64,000 bases of DNA from Selenomonas sp. oral taxon 892 str. F0426 (GTDB taxonomy: Bacteria > Bacillota > Negativicutes > Selenomonadales > Selenomonadaceae), in the NCBI RefSeq assembly GCF_000468035.1, contig NZ_KI260546.1, forward strand, positions 1-64,000. Reading direction: 5' to 3'. Positions 9,918 through 18,512 of this stretch are shown here, piece after piece. The notes beneath the pieces were generated by a model. The model had not been told where the DNA came from. It saw only the letters and a program-made list of their open reading frames with translations, and made no database searches. The position numbers and the translations under genes were made by a program. Positions within the stretch are counted from its first letter, which is position 1. Every line of letters starts with the position of its first letter.

Positions 9918-10734
9918 CGGCAAGGAACTGACGATTGGCGGGCGTACGCTCGTCATGGGGATTCTGAACGTGACACCGGATTCGTTTTCGGACGGCGGCA
10001 GGTGGAATACGCGGGACGCGGCACTCCGTCACATGGAGGAGATGGTGCAGGACGGCGCCGACATCATTGACGTCGGTGCGGAGTCGAGCCGTCCCGGCTT
10101 CGTCCCAATGGGGGCGGCAGAGGAGACGGAGCGGCTGCTGCCGCTTCTTGAGGCGGTTTTGCAGGAATGCCCCGTACCCGTCTCCGTGGATACGTTCAAG
10201 GCGGAGACGGCGCGGGCTGCACTCGCTGCGGGGGCTGATATGCTGAACGATATCTGGGGGCTGCAGTATGCGGAGGAGTCGGGAGAGATGGCACGCGTCG
10301 CAGCCGAGGCAGATGCGCCCGTTGTTGTGATGCACAATCAGAATGGGACGGCGTACGATGGGGATATTGTCGGTGAAATGCGTGCGTTCTTTGAACGCTC
10401 ATTTGCACTGGCAGACGCGGCAGGACTGGCGCGGGACAAGATCATCCTTGACCCCGGGATCGGTTTCGGCAAAACGGCGGAGCAGAATATGCACGTTATG
10501 CGCCGTATGGATGAACTCATCTCGTATGACGGTACGGATTATCCCGTCCTCCTCGGAGCGAGCCGCAAGAGCTTCATCGGTGCGGCGCTCGGTCTGCCCG
10601 TCGAGGAGCGCATGGAGGCGACGGGGGCGGCGTGCGTCCTCGGCATTGTGCGCGGTGCCTCGATTGTCCGCGTGCATGATGTGAAGCCGATCGCACGTAT
10701 GTGTCGCATGACGGATGCAATTCTGGGGACGTAA
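9886..10734 (+). CDS. folP: Dihydropteroate synthase
   Basis: FolP joins p-aminobenzoate to hydroxymethyldihydropterin diphosphate and is the sulfonamide target. The 282-aa protein carries MGILNVTPDSFSDGG, the DVGAESSRPG loop and the GASRKSFIG motif, all typical. The ATG at 9886 follows AGGTGAG and lies inside the folE 3' end (32-base overlap), suggesting coupled translation. Confidence 0.94.
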   Translation: MTAERIYRFRDGKELTIGGRTLVMGILNVTPDSFSDGGRWNTRDAALRHMEEMVQDGADIIDVGAESSRPGFVPMGAAEETERLLPLLEAVLQECPVPVSVDTFKAETARAALAAGADMLNDIWGLQYAEESGEMARVAAEADAPVVVMHNQNGTAYDGDIVGEMRAFFERSFALADAAGLARDKIILDPGIGFGKTAEQNMHVMRRMDELISYDGTDYPVLLGASRKSFIGAALGLPVEERMEATGAACVLGIVRGASIVRVHDVKPIARMCRMTDAILGT

Positions 10735-10735
10735 T

Positions 10736-11113
10736 ATGGATCGTATTTTTCTGCGTGGAATGCGCTTTATGGCTTGTCACGGGGTTCTTCCGCACGAGCA
10801 GGAGATTCCGCAGCCGTTCGAGGTGGATGTGGAGCTTGGTCTTGATCTGCATGCGGCGGGAGAGAGCGATGATCTCAGTGATACGGTGAACTATGCCAAG
10901 GTTTACCGTGCGGTATCTTCCATTATGGATGGAGCGTCGAAGCAGCTGATTGAATCACTGGCGGAGGAGATTGCGGATGATCTCTTTTGGCAGTTTTCTC
11001 CGCTGCGCTGGGTGCGCGTCACCGTTCATAAGCCCACAGCGCCGATCAACGCGTTCTTTTCGGATGTTGGTGTGACAATCCTCCGCCGACGTAAGGATGT
11101 GCAATGGGAATAG
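10736..11113 (+). CDS. folB: Dihydroneopterin aldolase
   Basis: FolB cleaves dihydroneopterin to hydroxymethyldihydropterin and glycolaldehyde. The 125-aa protein starts FLRGMRFMACHGVLPHE, the family signature with the catalytic region, and ends with the HKPTAPINAFF segment. It begins one base after the folP stop and overlaps the next gene by 10 bases. Confidence 0.92.
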   Translation: MDRIFLRGMRFMACHGVLPHEQEIPQPFEVDVELGLDLHAAGESDDLSDTVNYAKVYRAVSSIMDGASKQLIESLAEEIADDLFWQFSPLRWVRVTVHKPTAPINAFFSDVGVTILRRRKDVQWE

Positions 11114-12069
11114 CGTACATCGGGCTTGGATCGAATCTCGGCAATCGTGGGGAAACGATGCGTGCGGCTCTGCGGCGGATGGCGGAGCACCCCCATCTGC
11201 GCGTGGAGCGGATGTCGCATTTTTACGAAACCCCGCCGTGGGGAAAGACAGATCAGCCCCTGTTTTTGAATGCGGCGGCGTGCATTTCATTTGACGGAAG
11301 TGCACACGAGCTGCTCGGGGTACTCCAACGCACTGAACACGAACTCGGGCGCGTGCGTCATGAACACTGGGGTGCGCGGACAATCGATCTCGATGTCCTC
11401 CATGTCGAGGGGGCAACGTGTGCGGATGCAGCGCTGAGGCTGCCGCATCCCTATCTCACGGAGCGCGCCTTTGTGCTCGTGCCGCTGGCGGAGATTGCGC
11501 CCAATCTGATGGTGCATGGACAGTCCGCTGCTGCATGGCTTGCCGCGGCCGATACGGAGGGCATTGTGCGTGCGCGTGAACTCTCTGAGCCGTACCCAGT
11601 TGAACTGATTGCCGCCTGTGATGAGGAGGGGGGCATTGGACGGGCGGGGCAGCTGCTCACGGATTGCCCCGAGGATATGGCTCATTTTCGTCGGACGACG
11701 ATGGGCGGCATCCTTGTCATGGGGCGGCGGACGATGGAGAGCCTGCCTGGACGGAGACCGCTCGCGGGGCGGGAGAATGTTGTGCTCTCACGGACGATGG
11801 AGCGGGCGGAGGGCTTTCATATCGTGCATGATCTTGCGGAACTGTGGTCGCTGCTCGGTACGATGACGCATTCCATGCCGCGGCCGATCTTTGCTGTCGG
11901 CGGCGTGGAATGCTATCGAACGCTCCTGCCGTACACGCGGCGGGCATACATCACGCGCCTGCCGGGGGCGTATGGAGCAGATGTATTCTTACCCCCGCTT
12001 GAAGGCTTTGCATTGACAAACAGTCGGGGCGGAGAGACCTGTATGTTTGAAATTTACGAGAGAGTTTAG
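11104..12069 (+). CDS. folK: Fusion of HPPK (FolK) and a dihydrofolate reductase domain
   Basis: Residues 1 to about 160 are 6-hydroxymethyl-7,8-dihydropterin pyrophosphokinase: [11 protein letters not shown] at the start, then the RTIDLDVL motif and [13 protein letters not shown]. Residues about 166 to 321 are a dihydrofolate reductase fold: [33 protein letters not shown] and a VGGVE phosphate loop. The acidic active-site residue of DHFR is kept (PED), but the usual Trp of the LPW segment is Thr. One chain could thus make the pterin diphosphate and later reduce dihydrofolate. No thyA or folC is next to it. The fusion reads through with no frameshift. Confidence 0.88.
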   Translation: MGIAYIGLGSNLGNRGETMRAALRRMAEHPHLRVERMSHFYETPPWGKTDQPLFLNAAACISFDGSAHELLGVLQRTEHELGRVRHEHWGARTIDLDVLHVEGATCADAALRLPHPYLTERAFVLVPLAEIAPNLMVHGQSAAAWLAAADTEGIVRARELSEPYPVELIAACDEEGGIGRAGQLLTDCPEDMAHFRRTTMGGILVMGRRTMESLPGRRPLAGRENVVLSRTMERAEGFHIVHDLAELWSLLGTMTHSMPRPIFAVGGVECYRTLLPYTRRAYITRLPGAYGADVFLPPLEGFALTNSRGGETCMFEIYERV

Positions 12070-12070
12070 C

Positions 12071-12766
12071 ATGGCAAAGGAAATCTTTCACAACGATTGG
12101 CAGGAGCTGCTTGCAGACGAAATGGCGCAGCCGTACTATCGGGAGCTGCGCCAATTCCTCATTGAGGAGTATCGAACGAAGCGCATCTATCCCGATATGT
12201 TTGCGATCTTCAACGCACTGCACTATACGAGCTTTGCGGATACGAAGGTCGTCATCCTCGGGCAGGATCCGTACCACGGCGACGGTCAGGCGCATGGGCT
12301 TTCGTTCTCTGTGCAGGTCGGCATCGACCCGCCGCCGTCGCTGCTGAATATCTACAAGGAGCTGCAGGACGATCTCGGCATCGTACCGCCCGCGCATGGC
12401 TGTCTCATCCCGTGGGCGAAGCAAGGCGTGCTGCTCCTCAACACCGTGCTGACCGTGCGCGCCCATGCGGCAGCCTCCCATCAGGGCCATGGCTGGGAGC
12501 GGTTCACAGACCACATCATTCAGCTGCTCGGCGCGCGTGAGCGGCCGCTCGCCTTTATCCTCTGGGGCAGCCCCGCACGGAAGAAGCGCAGCCTCATCAC
12601 GAATCCGCGCCACCTCATCGTCGAGTCGCCGCACCCGAGTCCGCTCTCGGCGCATCGCGGCTTCTTCGGCAGCCGTCCCTTCTCGCGTGTCAACGACTTC
12701 CTCACGCAGACGGGGGAGACGCCAATCGAGTGGCGTCTGCCTCCGGCGAGCGAGATCGAGGCGTAG
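12071..12766 (+). CDS. ung: Uracil-DNA glycosylase, family 1
   Basis: Ung removes uracil from DNA. The 231-aa protein has the catalytic GQDPYHG loop near residue 66, the [10 protein letters not shown] uracil pocket, and the [13 protein letters not shown] leucine loop. The ATG at 12071 gives the normal N-terminus and begins one base after the folK-DHFR stop. Confidence 0.96.
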   Translation: MAKEIFHNDWQELLADEMAQPYYRELRQFLIEEYRTKRIYPDMFAIFNALHYTSFADTKVVILGQDPYHGDGQAHGLSFSVQVGIDPPPSLLNIYKELQDDLGIVPPAHGCLIPWAKQGVLLLNTVLTVRAHAAASHQGHGWERFTDHIIQLLGARERPLAFILWGSPARKKRSLITNPRHLIVESPHPSPLSAHRGFFGSRPFSRVNDFLTQTGETPIEWRLPPASEIEA

Positions 12767-12796
12767 ATAAAGCTTTCCTATAGAAAGGAACACAAT

Positions 12797-13924
12797 ATGA
12801 AAATCAAGGTACTGCGCAGCATCTGCGCACTCGGACTGCTTGTCTGTTTCGGCGGCTGCGGCACGTCCGCTGTGACCTCGGCAGAGATGCCGCATGAGAT
12901 CGTACAGCAGAATGTCCCTGTGTACGGACAGAAGGAAATCTATCTCGCGGGCGGATGCTTCTGGGGAACGGAACTCTATGTAGATCTGATCCATGGTGTT
13001 GTCTCCGCAGAGAGTGGCTATGCGAATGGGACTACCGCAAACCCCTCCTATCGTGAGGTGTGCAGCGGCAGCGATCATGCAGAGACGGTTCACGTTGTCT
13101 ATGACCCGAAGATCGTTTCGCTTGATGAGATTCTCACGGCATTCTATGACTCCATCGACCCGACGACGAAGGATCGGCAGGGCAACGACATCGGACGTCA
13201 GTACCGCTCCGGAATCTATTATGTACCAAATACGGACGGCAGCGAGAGTGCGGATGCCGCCGTGGTCCGTGCCTCTCTCGATGCACTGCAGAAGCGCATC
13301 GGGAAAAAGGTCGTCATTGAGGTGGAACCGATTGTGAACTTCTACCGCGCGGAGGAGGATCATCAGGAGTATCTCGAGAAGAATCCGAACGGCTACTGCC
13401 ATATTTCACCCGCACTCATCGCTAAGATGCGCGAGAAGCGTGCGGCTGCAGAGCGTGTGGAGGTATCCAATTCGACGCGTACCTACGAAAAACCGTCGCA
13501 GGACGAACTCAAGGCACACCTGACGGATCTGCAATACGCTGTCACGCAGGAAAAGGCGACCGAGCGTCCTTTCTTTAATGAATACGATCATGAATTCCGC
13601 GAAGGGATCTACTGTGACATTACGACAGGGGAGCCGCTCTTCATCTCGACGGATAAGTTTGACTCCGGATGCGGCTGGCCGGCATTCTCCCGACCGATTG
13701 ACGATGCCCTGATTGCAGAGCACGAGGATCGCTCCTATGGCATGGTCCGCACAGAGGTAACAGCTGCATCCAGCGGCGCACATCTCGGACACGTCTTCGA
13801 TGATGGGCCTGCGGCATTGGGTGGCCTGCGCTACTGCATCAACAGCGCTTCCCTGCGCTTCATTCCGAAGGAGGACATGGAGCGGGAGGGATATGGGGAC
13901 TATCTCTATCTGTTGGAGCGGTAG
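12797..13924 (+). CDS. msrAB: Exported methionine sulfoxide reductase MsrA-MsrB fusion (putative lipoprotein)
   Basis: The protein repairs both S- and R-methionine sulfoxide. Residues 1-21 are a signal with a lipobox-like FGGC, so it is probably anchored outside the cytoplasm. MsrA spans about residues 45-205 with the catalytic GGCFWG (Cys54). MsrB spans about 235-370 with the catalytic Cys in [14 protein letters not shown]. The zinc-binding CxxC pairs of many MsrB proteins are not seen. It is followed by a 485-base gap with the riboswitch and stands as a single gene. Confidence 0.92.
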   Translation: MKIKVLRSICALGLLVCFGGCGTSAVTSAEMPHEIVQQNVPVYGQKEIYLAGGCFWGTELYVDLIHGVVSAESGYANGTTANPSYREVCSGSDHAETVHVVYDPKIVSLDEILTAFYDSIDPTTKDRQGNDIGRQYRSGIYYVPNTDGSESADAAVVRASLDALQKRIGKKVVIEVEPIVNFYRAEEDHQEYLEKNPNGYCHISPALIAKMREKRAAAERVEVSNSTRTYEKPSQDELKAHLTDLQYAVTQEKATERPFFNEYDHEFREGIYCDITTGEPLFISTDKFDSGCGWPAFSRPIDDALIAEHEDRSYGMVRTEVTAASSGAHLGHVFDDGPAALGGLRYCINSASLRFIPKEDMEREGYGDYLYLLER

Positions 13925-13957
13925 ATCATAAAAATTCTAACATAATAGAAATGATCT
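13923..13957 (+). repeat. A+T-rich inverted repeat at the end of msrAB
   Basis: AGATCAT pairs with ATGATCT, and inside these TTCTA pairs with TAGAA. There is no T-run after it, so it may protect the msrAB transcript end more than terminate. No gene is seen from here to 14409; the gap holds this repeat, a promoter and the riboswitch. Confidence 0.45.
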
Positions 13958-13978
13958 GAAAATATTCACTTAAATATA

Positions 13979-14007
13979 TTGACAAGCAGTTCATTCGATG
14001 TTATCTT
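13979..14007 (+). promoter_or_regulatory. Promoter for the riboswitch-led operon
   Basis: TTGACA at 13979-13984 and TATCTT at 14002-14007 with 17 bases between them. The predicted RNA start, near 14014, lies about 40 bases before the aptamer core. Confidence 0.72.
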
Positions 14008-14054
14008 TATCGGAGTCTTTGAAAAACTTTATAGCAATTGGATCAGGTACGAAT

Positions 14055-14228
14055 GTTTAATAGAAAATCCGGTAAATGGAATATTTCCAATGAAGCCGGA
14101 GCGGTCCCGCCACTGTGACAGTGAGCGAACCCGCTTGGAAATACAAATCGTATTTCCACGAATGCCACTGGGGGCATGCCCCTGGGAAGGCGCGGGCGAG
14201 CGACGAACTGGAGCCAGGAGAACTGCCT
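14055..14228 (+). ncRNA. Cobalamin riboswitch aptamer
   Basis: The conserved cobalamin riboswitch segments are present in order: ATCCGGTAAATGG, then CCAATGAAGCCGGAGCGGT, CCCGCCACTGTGA, a variable peripheral arm, and the 3' element GAGCCAGGAGAACTGCCT. The aptamer would bind adenosyl- or methylcobalamin-type corrinoids. Downstream bases 14235-14241 (CAATCGC) are exactly complementary to 14309-14315 (GCGATTG) inside the terminator hairpin, giving a simple antiterminator. It controls the TonB receptor at 14410 and whatever is co-transcribed after it. Confidence 0.93.
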
Positions 14229-14297
14229 GATTGACAATCGCCGTTTGACCTGCGAGTGATAGGGATGGGGATTTTGATCCTTTGATTGAACATGTAT

Positions 14298-14331
14298 AGC
14301 CCTTTTCTGCGATTGCAGGAAGGGGCTTTTT
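14298..14331 (+). terminator. Riboswitch expression-platform terminator
   Basis: Arms 14298-14310 and 14315-14327 form a 13-bp hairpin (two G-U pairs) followed by TTTT. Pairing of its loop-side bases with 14235-14241 would block it, so binding of a corrinoid most likely favours termination. Confidence 0.85.
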
Positions 14332-14409
14332 ACTTACCTTAATGCCTTAAAGTTTTCCAAAATATGAATGCGGCGTATGGCGTACGAAAAAGAAAGGTGA
14401 CAAAGGGTC

Positions 14410-16344
14410 ATGACGAGAGAGAAAAAGTGGACGTTGGCAGTGCTTGCGGCATTTGCCGGGGCAAGTGTTGTTGGGACGGCGTATGCCGCGGAGCAGGCAT
14501 CGATGGAGCGAATGGAGACGCATGCGCTCAGCGATACGGTTGTGACGGCACAGCGACGTGAGAAGCGCGATCTTGATACACCTGCAACAACAACGATCAT
14601 CACGGCAAAGGAGATCGAGAAGGCGGGCTACCGCAACGTCTTCGAGGCCATCGATCAGCAGATTGGCTCAACGAGCACCTCCTATGGCGAGGCAGGGCAG
14701 GACTTTGGCTTTGCAGCGGGACGTCTCACATTGCGCGGCTATGACCGCGGCACCCTTGTCATGGTAAACGGTGTGCCGATGAATCTCAAGAACTACCCGA
14801 GTACGGAAAATATTCCGGCGAACATGGTCGAGCGCATTGAGATTGTCAAGGGGGCAGCGTCAACGCTTTACGGTGCTGAGGCGATGGGCGGTGTTGTGAA
14901 CATCATTTTGAAAAAGCCGACCGCACAGGAATCGGAATTCAAACTCAGTCAAACGGTCGGAAACTATTTCAAGAAGAGTGAGGCAATCTATACGGGTGAT
15001 CGAATCATGGTCGATGTGAGCCGCGAGTGGTCGAAGGATTTGCCGCACTCCAATGGCTTTGGCATCAGCAAGATTTCGTGGGTGGATTGGTGGGTTGGCA
15101 AGGGAAAGAAAAGCCGCGTTGGTGTAGCGGCGCAGCTGACGGATGAACTGTCTCTCAATTATAACTATATGGAGGGAGATATTACACGCGGAGGACTTCG
15201 CTATAAGAAAAACGGCGCCGGCACAGCTCTTGTCCCTGAGGGAACGAAATATAACTACCGTTATAATGATCTCCGCCATACGGTCAGTCTCGTTTATCAA
15301 GGCAAGGAGAATGGCATCCACGCAGTCCTTGGCTACAACTACCGCAAGACCGATGGATATGACTATATTGCGAACAGTAAAAATAGCAGCAATGCGGTGA
15401 TGGACGGTCAAATCCTTGACGTGCAGAAAAACTGGAAGCTTGGGAAAGACTCCATGGTGCTGGGCTATTCCTATAAGCGCGAGGGAATTGATCTGACTGA
15501 AAAGAAACGTTCTGCGGTGCGGACGGGCAACTCCCTCTATGCCTCTTACAGCAAACAGTTCACGCCAAAGTTCAACGTTACGCTTGGCCTGCGCGGAGAA
15601 TTCATCAACGATCCTGAGGAGGATCAGCGTGTCTTTATGCCGCAGTTCCAGACGAACTATCAGTTTGATCGGAATACAGCTTGGTATATCAACGTCGGCA
15701 AGGCATTCCAGATGCCGACGGTAGACGATAGCTTCCGCTATAATAATTTTAATCCGACTGGTCTAAAGCCGGAGAACGGTTGGACATACGAAACGGGGGT
15801 CAAGATTCGTCGCGGTAATGATACGTGGAAGGCCGCCGTATATCACATGGATATGAAGAATAAAATCGGCTGGCGCTATGATAGGGCGACAGATACGCAT
15901 TATGCAGTCAATACGGGACAGTTCCGTAATACAGGGATTGAGTTAGAGTATGCAAAGCACTTCAATGATGCGTGGAGTCTGACGCTTGGGGGGGCTGTGT
16001 CCAATCCGGAAATACAGAATCCGACTGGAATAAATAAGGACTGGGTACAGGATGCCGGCCGCATCGAAGGGGTTGTCCGTCTCGACTATCAGATGGCAAA
16101 ATGGCAGGGCAATCTCAATCTCAAGTACCTTGGCGATCGTGAATACACTGCGCAACGGTACGGTGCTGCGCAAGATGTGCCCGATAAGATTCAGCTCAAT
16201 ATGAACGTGATCTACACAGCGGGCAAAGACGACGTGGTGTCGCTCGGGATCTACAACCTGCTGAACCGTGAAAATTACTCCAACCGTTACGGCAACCTCG
16301 ATCTAGGGCGCAACTTCCGCCTGACCTATACGCATGCGTTCTAA
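14410..16344 (+). CDS. TonB-dependent outer-membrane receptor, BtuB-like (receptor 1)
   Basis: A 644-aa receptor for a large substrate taken up with TonB energy. A Sec signal (cut after YAAEQA or nearby) precedes the TonB-box-like DTVVTAQR and the plug domain, with the RIEIVKGAASTLYGAEAMGGVVNI signature near residue 140. The rest is a beta-barrel ending in the aromatic C-terminus RLTYTHAF needed for outer-membrane insertion. As first gene behind a cobalamin riboswitch it is probably a corrinoid receptor. The substrate is inferred from the riboswitch, not from residues. Confidence 0.9.
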   Translation: MTREKKWTLAVLAAFAGASVVGTAYAAEQASMERMETHALSDTVVTAQRREKRDLDTPATTTIITAKEIEKAGYRNVFEAIDQQIGSTSTSYGEAGQDFGFAAGRLTLRGYDRGTLVMVNGVPMNLKNYPSTENIPANMVERIEIVKGAASTLYGAEAMGGVVNIILKKPTAQESEFKLSQTVGNYFKKSEAIYTGDRIMVDVSREWSKDLPHSNGFGISKISWVDWWVGKGKKSRVGVAAQLTDELSLNYNYMEGDITRGGLRYKKNGAGTALVPEGTKYNYRYNDLRHTVSLVYQGKENGIHAVLGYNYRKTDGYDYIANSKNSSNAVMDGQILDVQKNWKLGKDSMVLGYSYKREGIDLTEKKRSAVRTGNSLYASYSKQFTPKFNVTLGLRGEFINDPEEDQRVFMPQFQTNYQFDRNTAWYINVGKAFQMPTVDDSFRYNNFNPTGLKPENGWTYETGVKIRRGNDTWKAAVYHMDMKNKIGWRYDRATDTHYAVNTGQFRNTGIELEYAKHFNDAWSLTLGGAVSNPEIQNPTGINKDWVQDAGRIEGVVRLDYQMAKWQGNLNLKYLGDREYTAQRYGAAQDVPDKIQLNMNVIYTAGKDDVVSLGIYNLLNRENYSNRYGNLDLGRNFRLTYTHAF

Positions 16345-16404
16345 AGGAATCGCTAATAAAATAAAGTCCACTGGATTGGTACAGATTTTTCGTCCTGTCG
16401 AGGA

Positions 16405-16446
16405 GACAAACCGGACGCATAGCAAGAGCTATGTGGAGGATTTGTC
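16405..16446 (+). repeat. Intercistronic hairpin between receptor 1 and the first binding lipoprotein
   Basis: Arms 16405-16423 and 16428-16446 match at 14 of 19 positions, with six perfect pairs at the base (GACAAA/TTTGTC) and six at the tip (CATAGC/GCTATG), loop AAGA. No T-run follows. It could set relative expression by processing or partial termination. Confidence 0.5.
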
Positions 16447-16480
16447 GACAAAGAGAGGGCGGAAAAGATGTGCCAAGGCA

Positions 16481-17458
16481 GTGGTGCTGAATTTATCAGT
16501 GCTTCCTAAATTACAGCTCTGCGCGCTTCTCCTCCTCCTTGCAGCCGGTATTCTCTCCGGCTGCAAGGAGGAGCAGAATGCGGCAGAGCCATCTGTGTTT
16601 TATCGTGGAACGGATGGCATGGGGGTAGAGGTCGTCCTGCGGGAAAAGCCGCAGCGCGTCGTCTCGCTTGGCCTTGCGACGGATGAGATCCTGCTCGCCA
16701 TTGCACCGCCCGAGCAGATTGCTGCGCTCACTGCCTACGCGGATGATCCCGGACTCTCCTCGATGACGGAGGTGGCGAAGGCTGTCCCCGTGAAACTAAA
16801 GGACCGGAGCCCAGAGCGTGTGCTTGCACTGCATCCGGATCTCGTTTTTACCACGGACGGCGTGCCAAAAGAACTCGTGGAGAGTCTGCGCGACCTCGGG
16901 CTGACGGTCTATGCCTCACGAACCCCGAAGCGCATCGAGGGTATTTTTACCCGCATCGAGGAGATCGGTCGGCTGACTGGGCAGGAGGAGAATGCTGCGG
17001 CCCTTATTGCTGAAAAGCGTGCCCGTCTTGCCGATGTCGAGCGCCGCGTTGGGGACATCCCTGAGGCGGAGCGGCCGATCATTGTGGCTTTTGCGTTCAG
17101 CGGCGTATTCGGGCAGAAGGACGGCCTCTTTGACGATATGTGCCGGCATGCATCCCTGCGCAATGGGGCTGCGATCGTTGGCCTGACGGTCGATACGCCC
17201 GTCTCGATGGAGCAGATTGTTGCACTCGATCCGGATGTATTCCTCCTGCCGACATGGAGTGCGGAGGGGGAAAAGACGGAGGACTTTCGCCAAAAGCTCC
17301 GCAATGATCCTCTGTTCATGCATGTCAAGGCGGTGCGGGAGAATCATCTCTATGCCGTGCCCGATACCTACCGCTACAGCGCGGGGCAGAACGCGATTGA
17401 GTGCGTCTATGAACTCGCACGTGCGGTTTACCCCGAGCGCTTTGCAGATGTGAAGTAA
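16481..17458 (+). CDS. BtuF/FepB-type ABC substrate-binding lipoprotein (1)
   Basis: A periplasmic-side binding protein of the cobalamin/haem/siderophore family (class III, two lobes joined by a helix). The frame is open back to 16334, but a GTG at 16481 gives a proper lipoprotein signal ending LSGC near residue 28. The family pattern is clear: PQRVVSLGLATDEILLAI, LHPDLVFTT, then the second lobe with VALDPDVFLLP. It lacks the GGxGSSFDxACxYAG segment shared by the other three binding proteins here and may have another ligand. It follows receptor 1 and precedes the radical SAM gene by about 10 bases. Confidence 0.85.
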   Translation: MVLNLSVLPKLQLCALLLLLAAGILSGCKEEQNAAEPSVFYRGTDGMGVEVVLREKPQRVVSLGLATDEILLAIAPPEQIAALTAYADDPGLSSMTEVAKAVPVKLKDRSPERVLALHPDLVFTTDGVPKELVESLRDLGLTVYASRTPKRIEGIFTRIEEIGRLTGQEENAAALIAEKRARLADVERRVGDIPEAERPIIVAFAFSGVFGQKDGLFDDMCRHASLRNGAAIVGLTVDTPVSMEQIVALDPDVFLLPTWSAEGEKTEDFRQKLRNDPLFMHVKAVRENHLYAVPDTYRYSAGQNAIECVYELARAVYPERFADVK

Positions 17459-17469
17459 AGGAGACTGCG

Positions 17470-18498
17470 ATGCCGCTGCGGATGTTGGTGCTGAGTCTCA
17501 CGGGAGACTGCAATCTTGCGTGCCGCTACTGCTATGCATCCGGCCAAGACCGCAGAACAATGACGTGGGAGACGGCACGCCGTGCGATTGACCTCGCAGT
17601 GGAGGGCGGAGCCCCGTTCATCCTCCAGTTCTCGGGCGGTGAGCCGCTGCTGGCACTTCCTCTGTTGCGCCGGACTGCAGACTATATCCGCACCAATCGG
17701 ATACGGGCGCGCATGGACCTCCAGACGAATGGGACACTGATTACGGATGAGACGGCAGACTTCCTGCACGGTGCGGGCATCGGCATCGGCGTCAGTCTCG
17801 ACGGCAGGCCCTCTGTTCACGATATGCTCCGCTGTCATCCCGATGGACGCGGCACCTCGTCGGACGTGATCGCCGGGGTTCAGCGCCTCGCACAGCGCGG
17901 CATTGAGATCGGTCTAACCTGTGTTGTTACGGCGGAAAATGTTGGGGAACTCCCCGGCATCATAGAGATGGCATACTATCTCGGCAACGTGCGCCGCGTA
18001 GGGTTTGACCTCCTGCGCGGACAGGGACGCGGCGCGGCTGTTGCTCCTGCACGGCCGGAGGATATTGCACATGCGATGGCGCGTGTCTTTGACCTTTGCA
18101 GAAAACTTGAACGACTGACCGGGCAGCACATTGCTGTCGCACAGGCAGAGCAGGCTGCGTGCCTTGCGCATCGCACGGATGACGGATTCTCTCACTGTCA
18201 TGCGATGAACGGAACCGGGATTCATGTGGATGCCGCGGGGCGGATCTATGCCTGCTCTTCCTTTGTCGGCAATGCGCGCTTTCTGCTCGGCGACGTGGAG
18301 CATGGCATTGATGTCCGGCGGCAGGAAGAGACCGCGCATGAGATGCAGAATGCAATGGGCTTTTGCAGGATGTGTGTGGATTTTTCAGCTTGCGGCGGCG
18401 CATGCTATGCACGCTGGGCGGGGCAAGAACATTCTGCTGCGTCTGATGCCGAATGTGCGTTGAAGCGATCTGCGATGAAGATAGCAGTGGAGAAATGA
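17470..18498 (+). CDS. Radical SAM protein with a SPASM-like C-terminal cysteine cluster
   Basis: The 342-aa protein has the radical SAM [4Fe-4S] motif C14-NLA-C18-RY-C21 and the SAM-binding SGGEPLL. The C-terminal part (from residue about 245) has Cys in SHCHAM, IYACSSF, FCRMCVDFSACGGACY and DAEC, the spacing of SPASM or twitch domains that hold extra clusters. Such proteins modify peptides or mature enzyme active sites. No small precursor peptide is seen beside it. Its place inside a tetrapyrrole cluster suggests it acts on the tetrapyrrole or on a partner enzyme; this is inference. Confidence 0.85.
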   Translation: MPLRMLVLSLTGDCNLACRYCYASGQDRRTMTWETARRAIDLAVEGGAPFILQFSGGEPLLALPLLRRTADYIRTNRIRARMDLQTNGTLITDETADFLHGAGIGIGVSLDGRPSVHDMLRCHPDGRGTSSDVIAGVQRLAQRGIEIGLTCVVTAENVGELPGIIEMAYYLGNVRRVGFDLLRGQGRGAAVAPARPEDIAHAMARVFDLCRKLERLTGQHIAVAQAEQAACLAHRTDDGFSHCHAMNGTGIHVDAAGRIYACSSFVGNARFLLGDVEHGIDVRRQEETAHEMQNAMGFCRMCVDFSACGGACYARWAGQEHSAASDAECALKRSAMKIAVEK

Positions 18499-18512
18499 CA
18501 TCGGGGGCTTCT

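Noticed and set aside
11951-13402. A 483-codon open frame on the minus strand
   Set aside because: It lies antisense to ung and msrAB, whose products are unmistakable; it is a product of high G+C and shows no domain or start signals.
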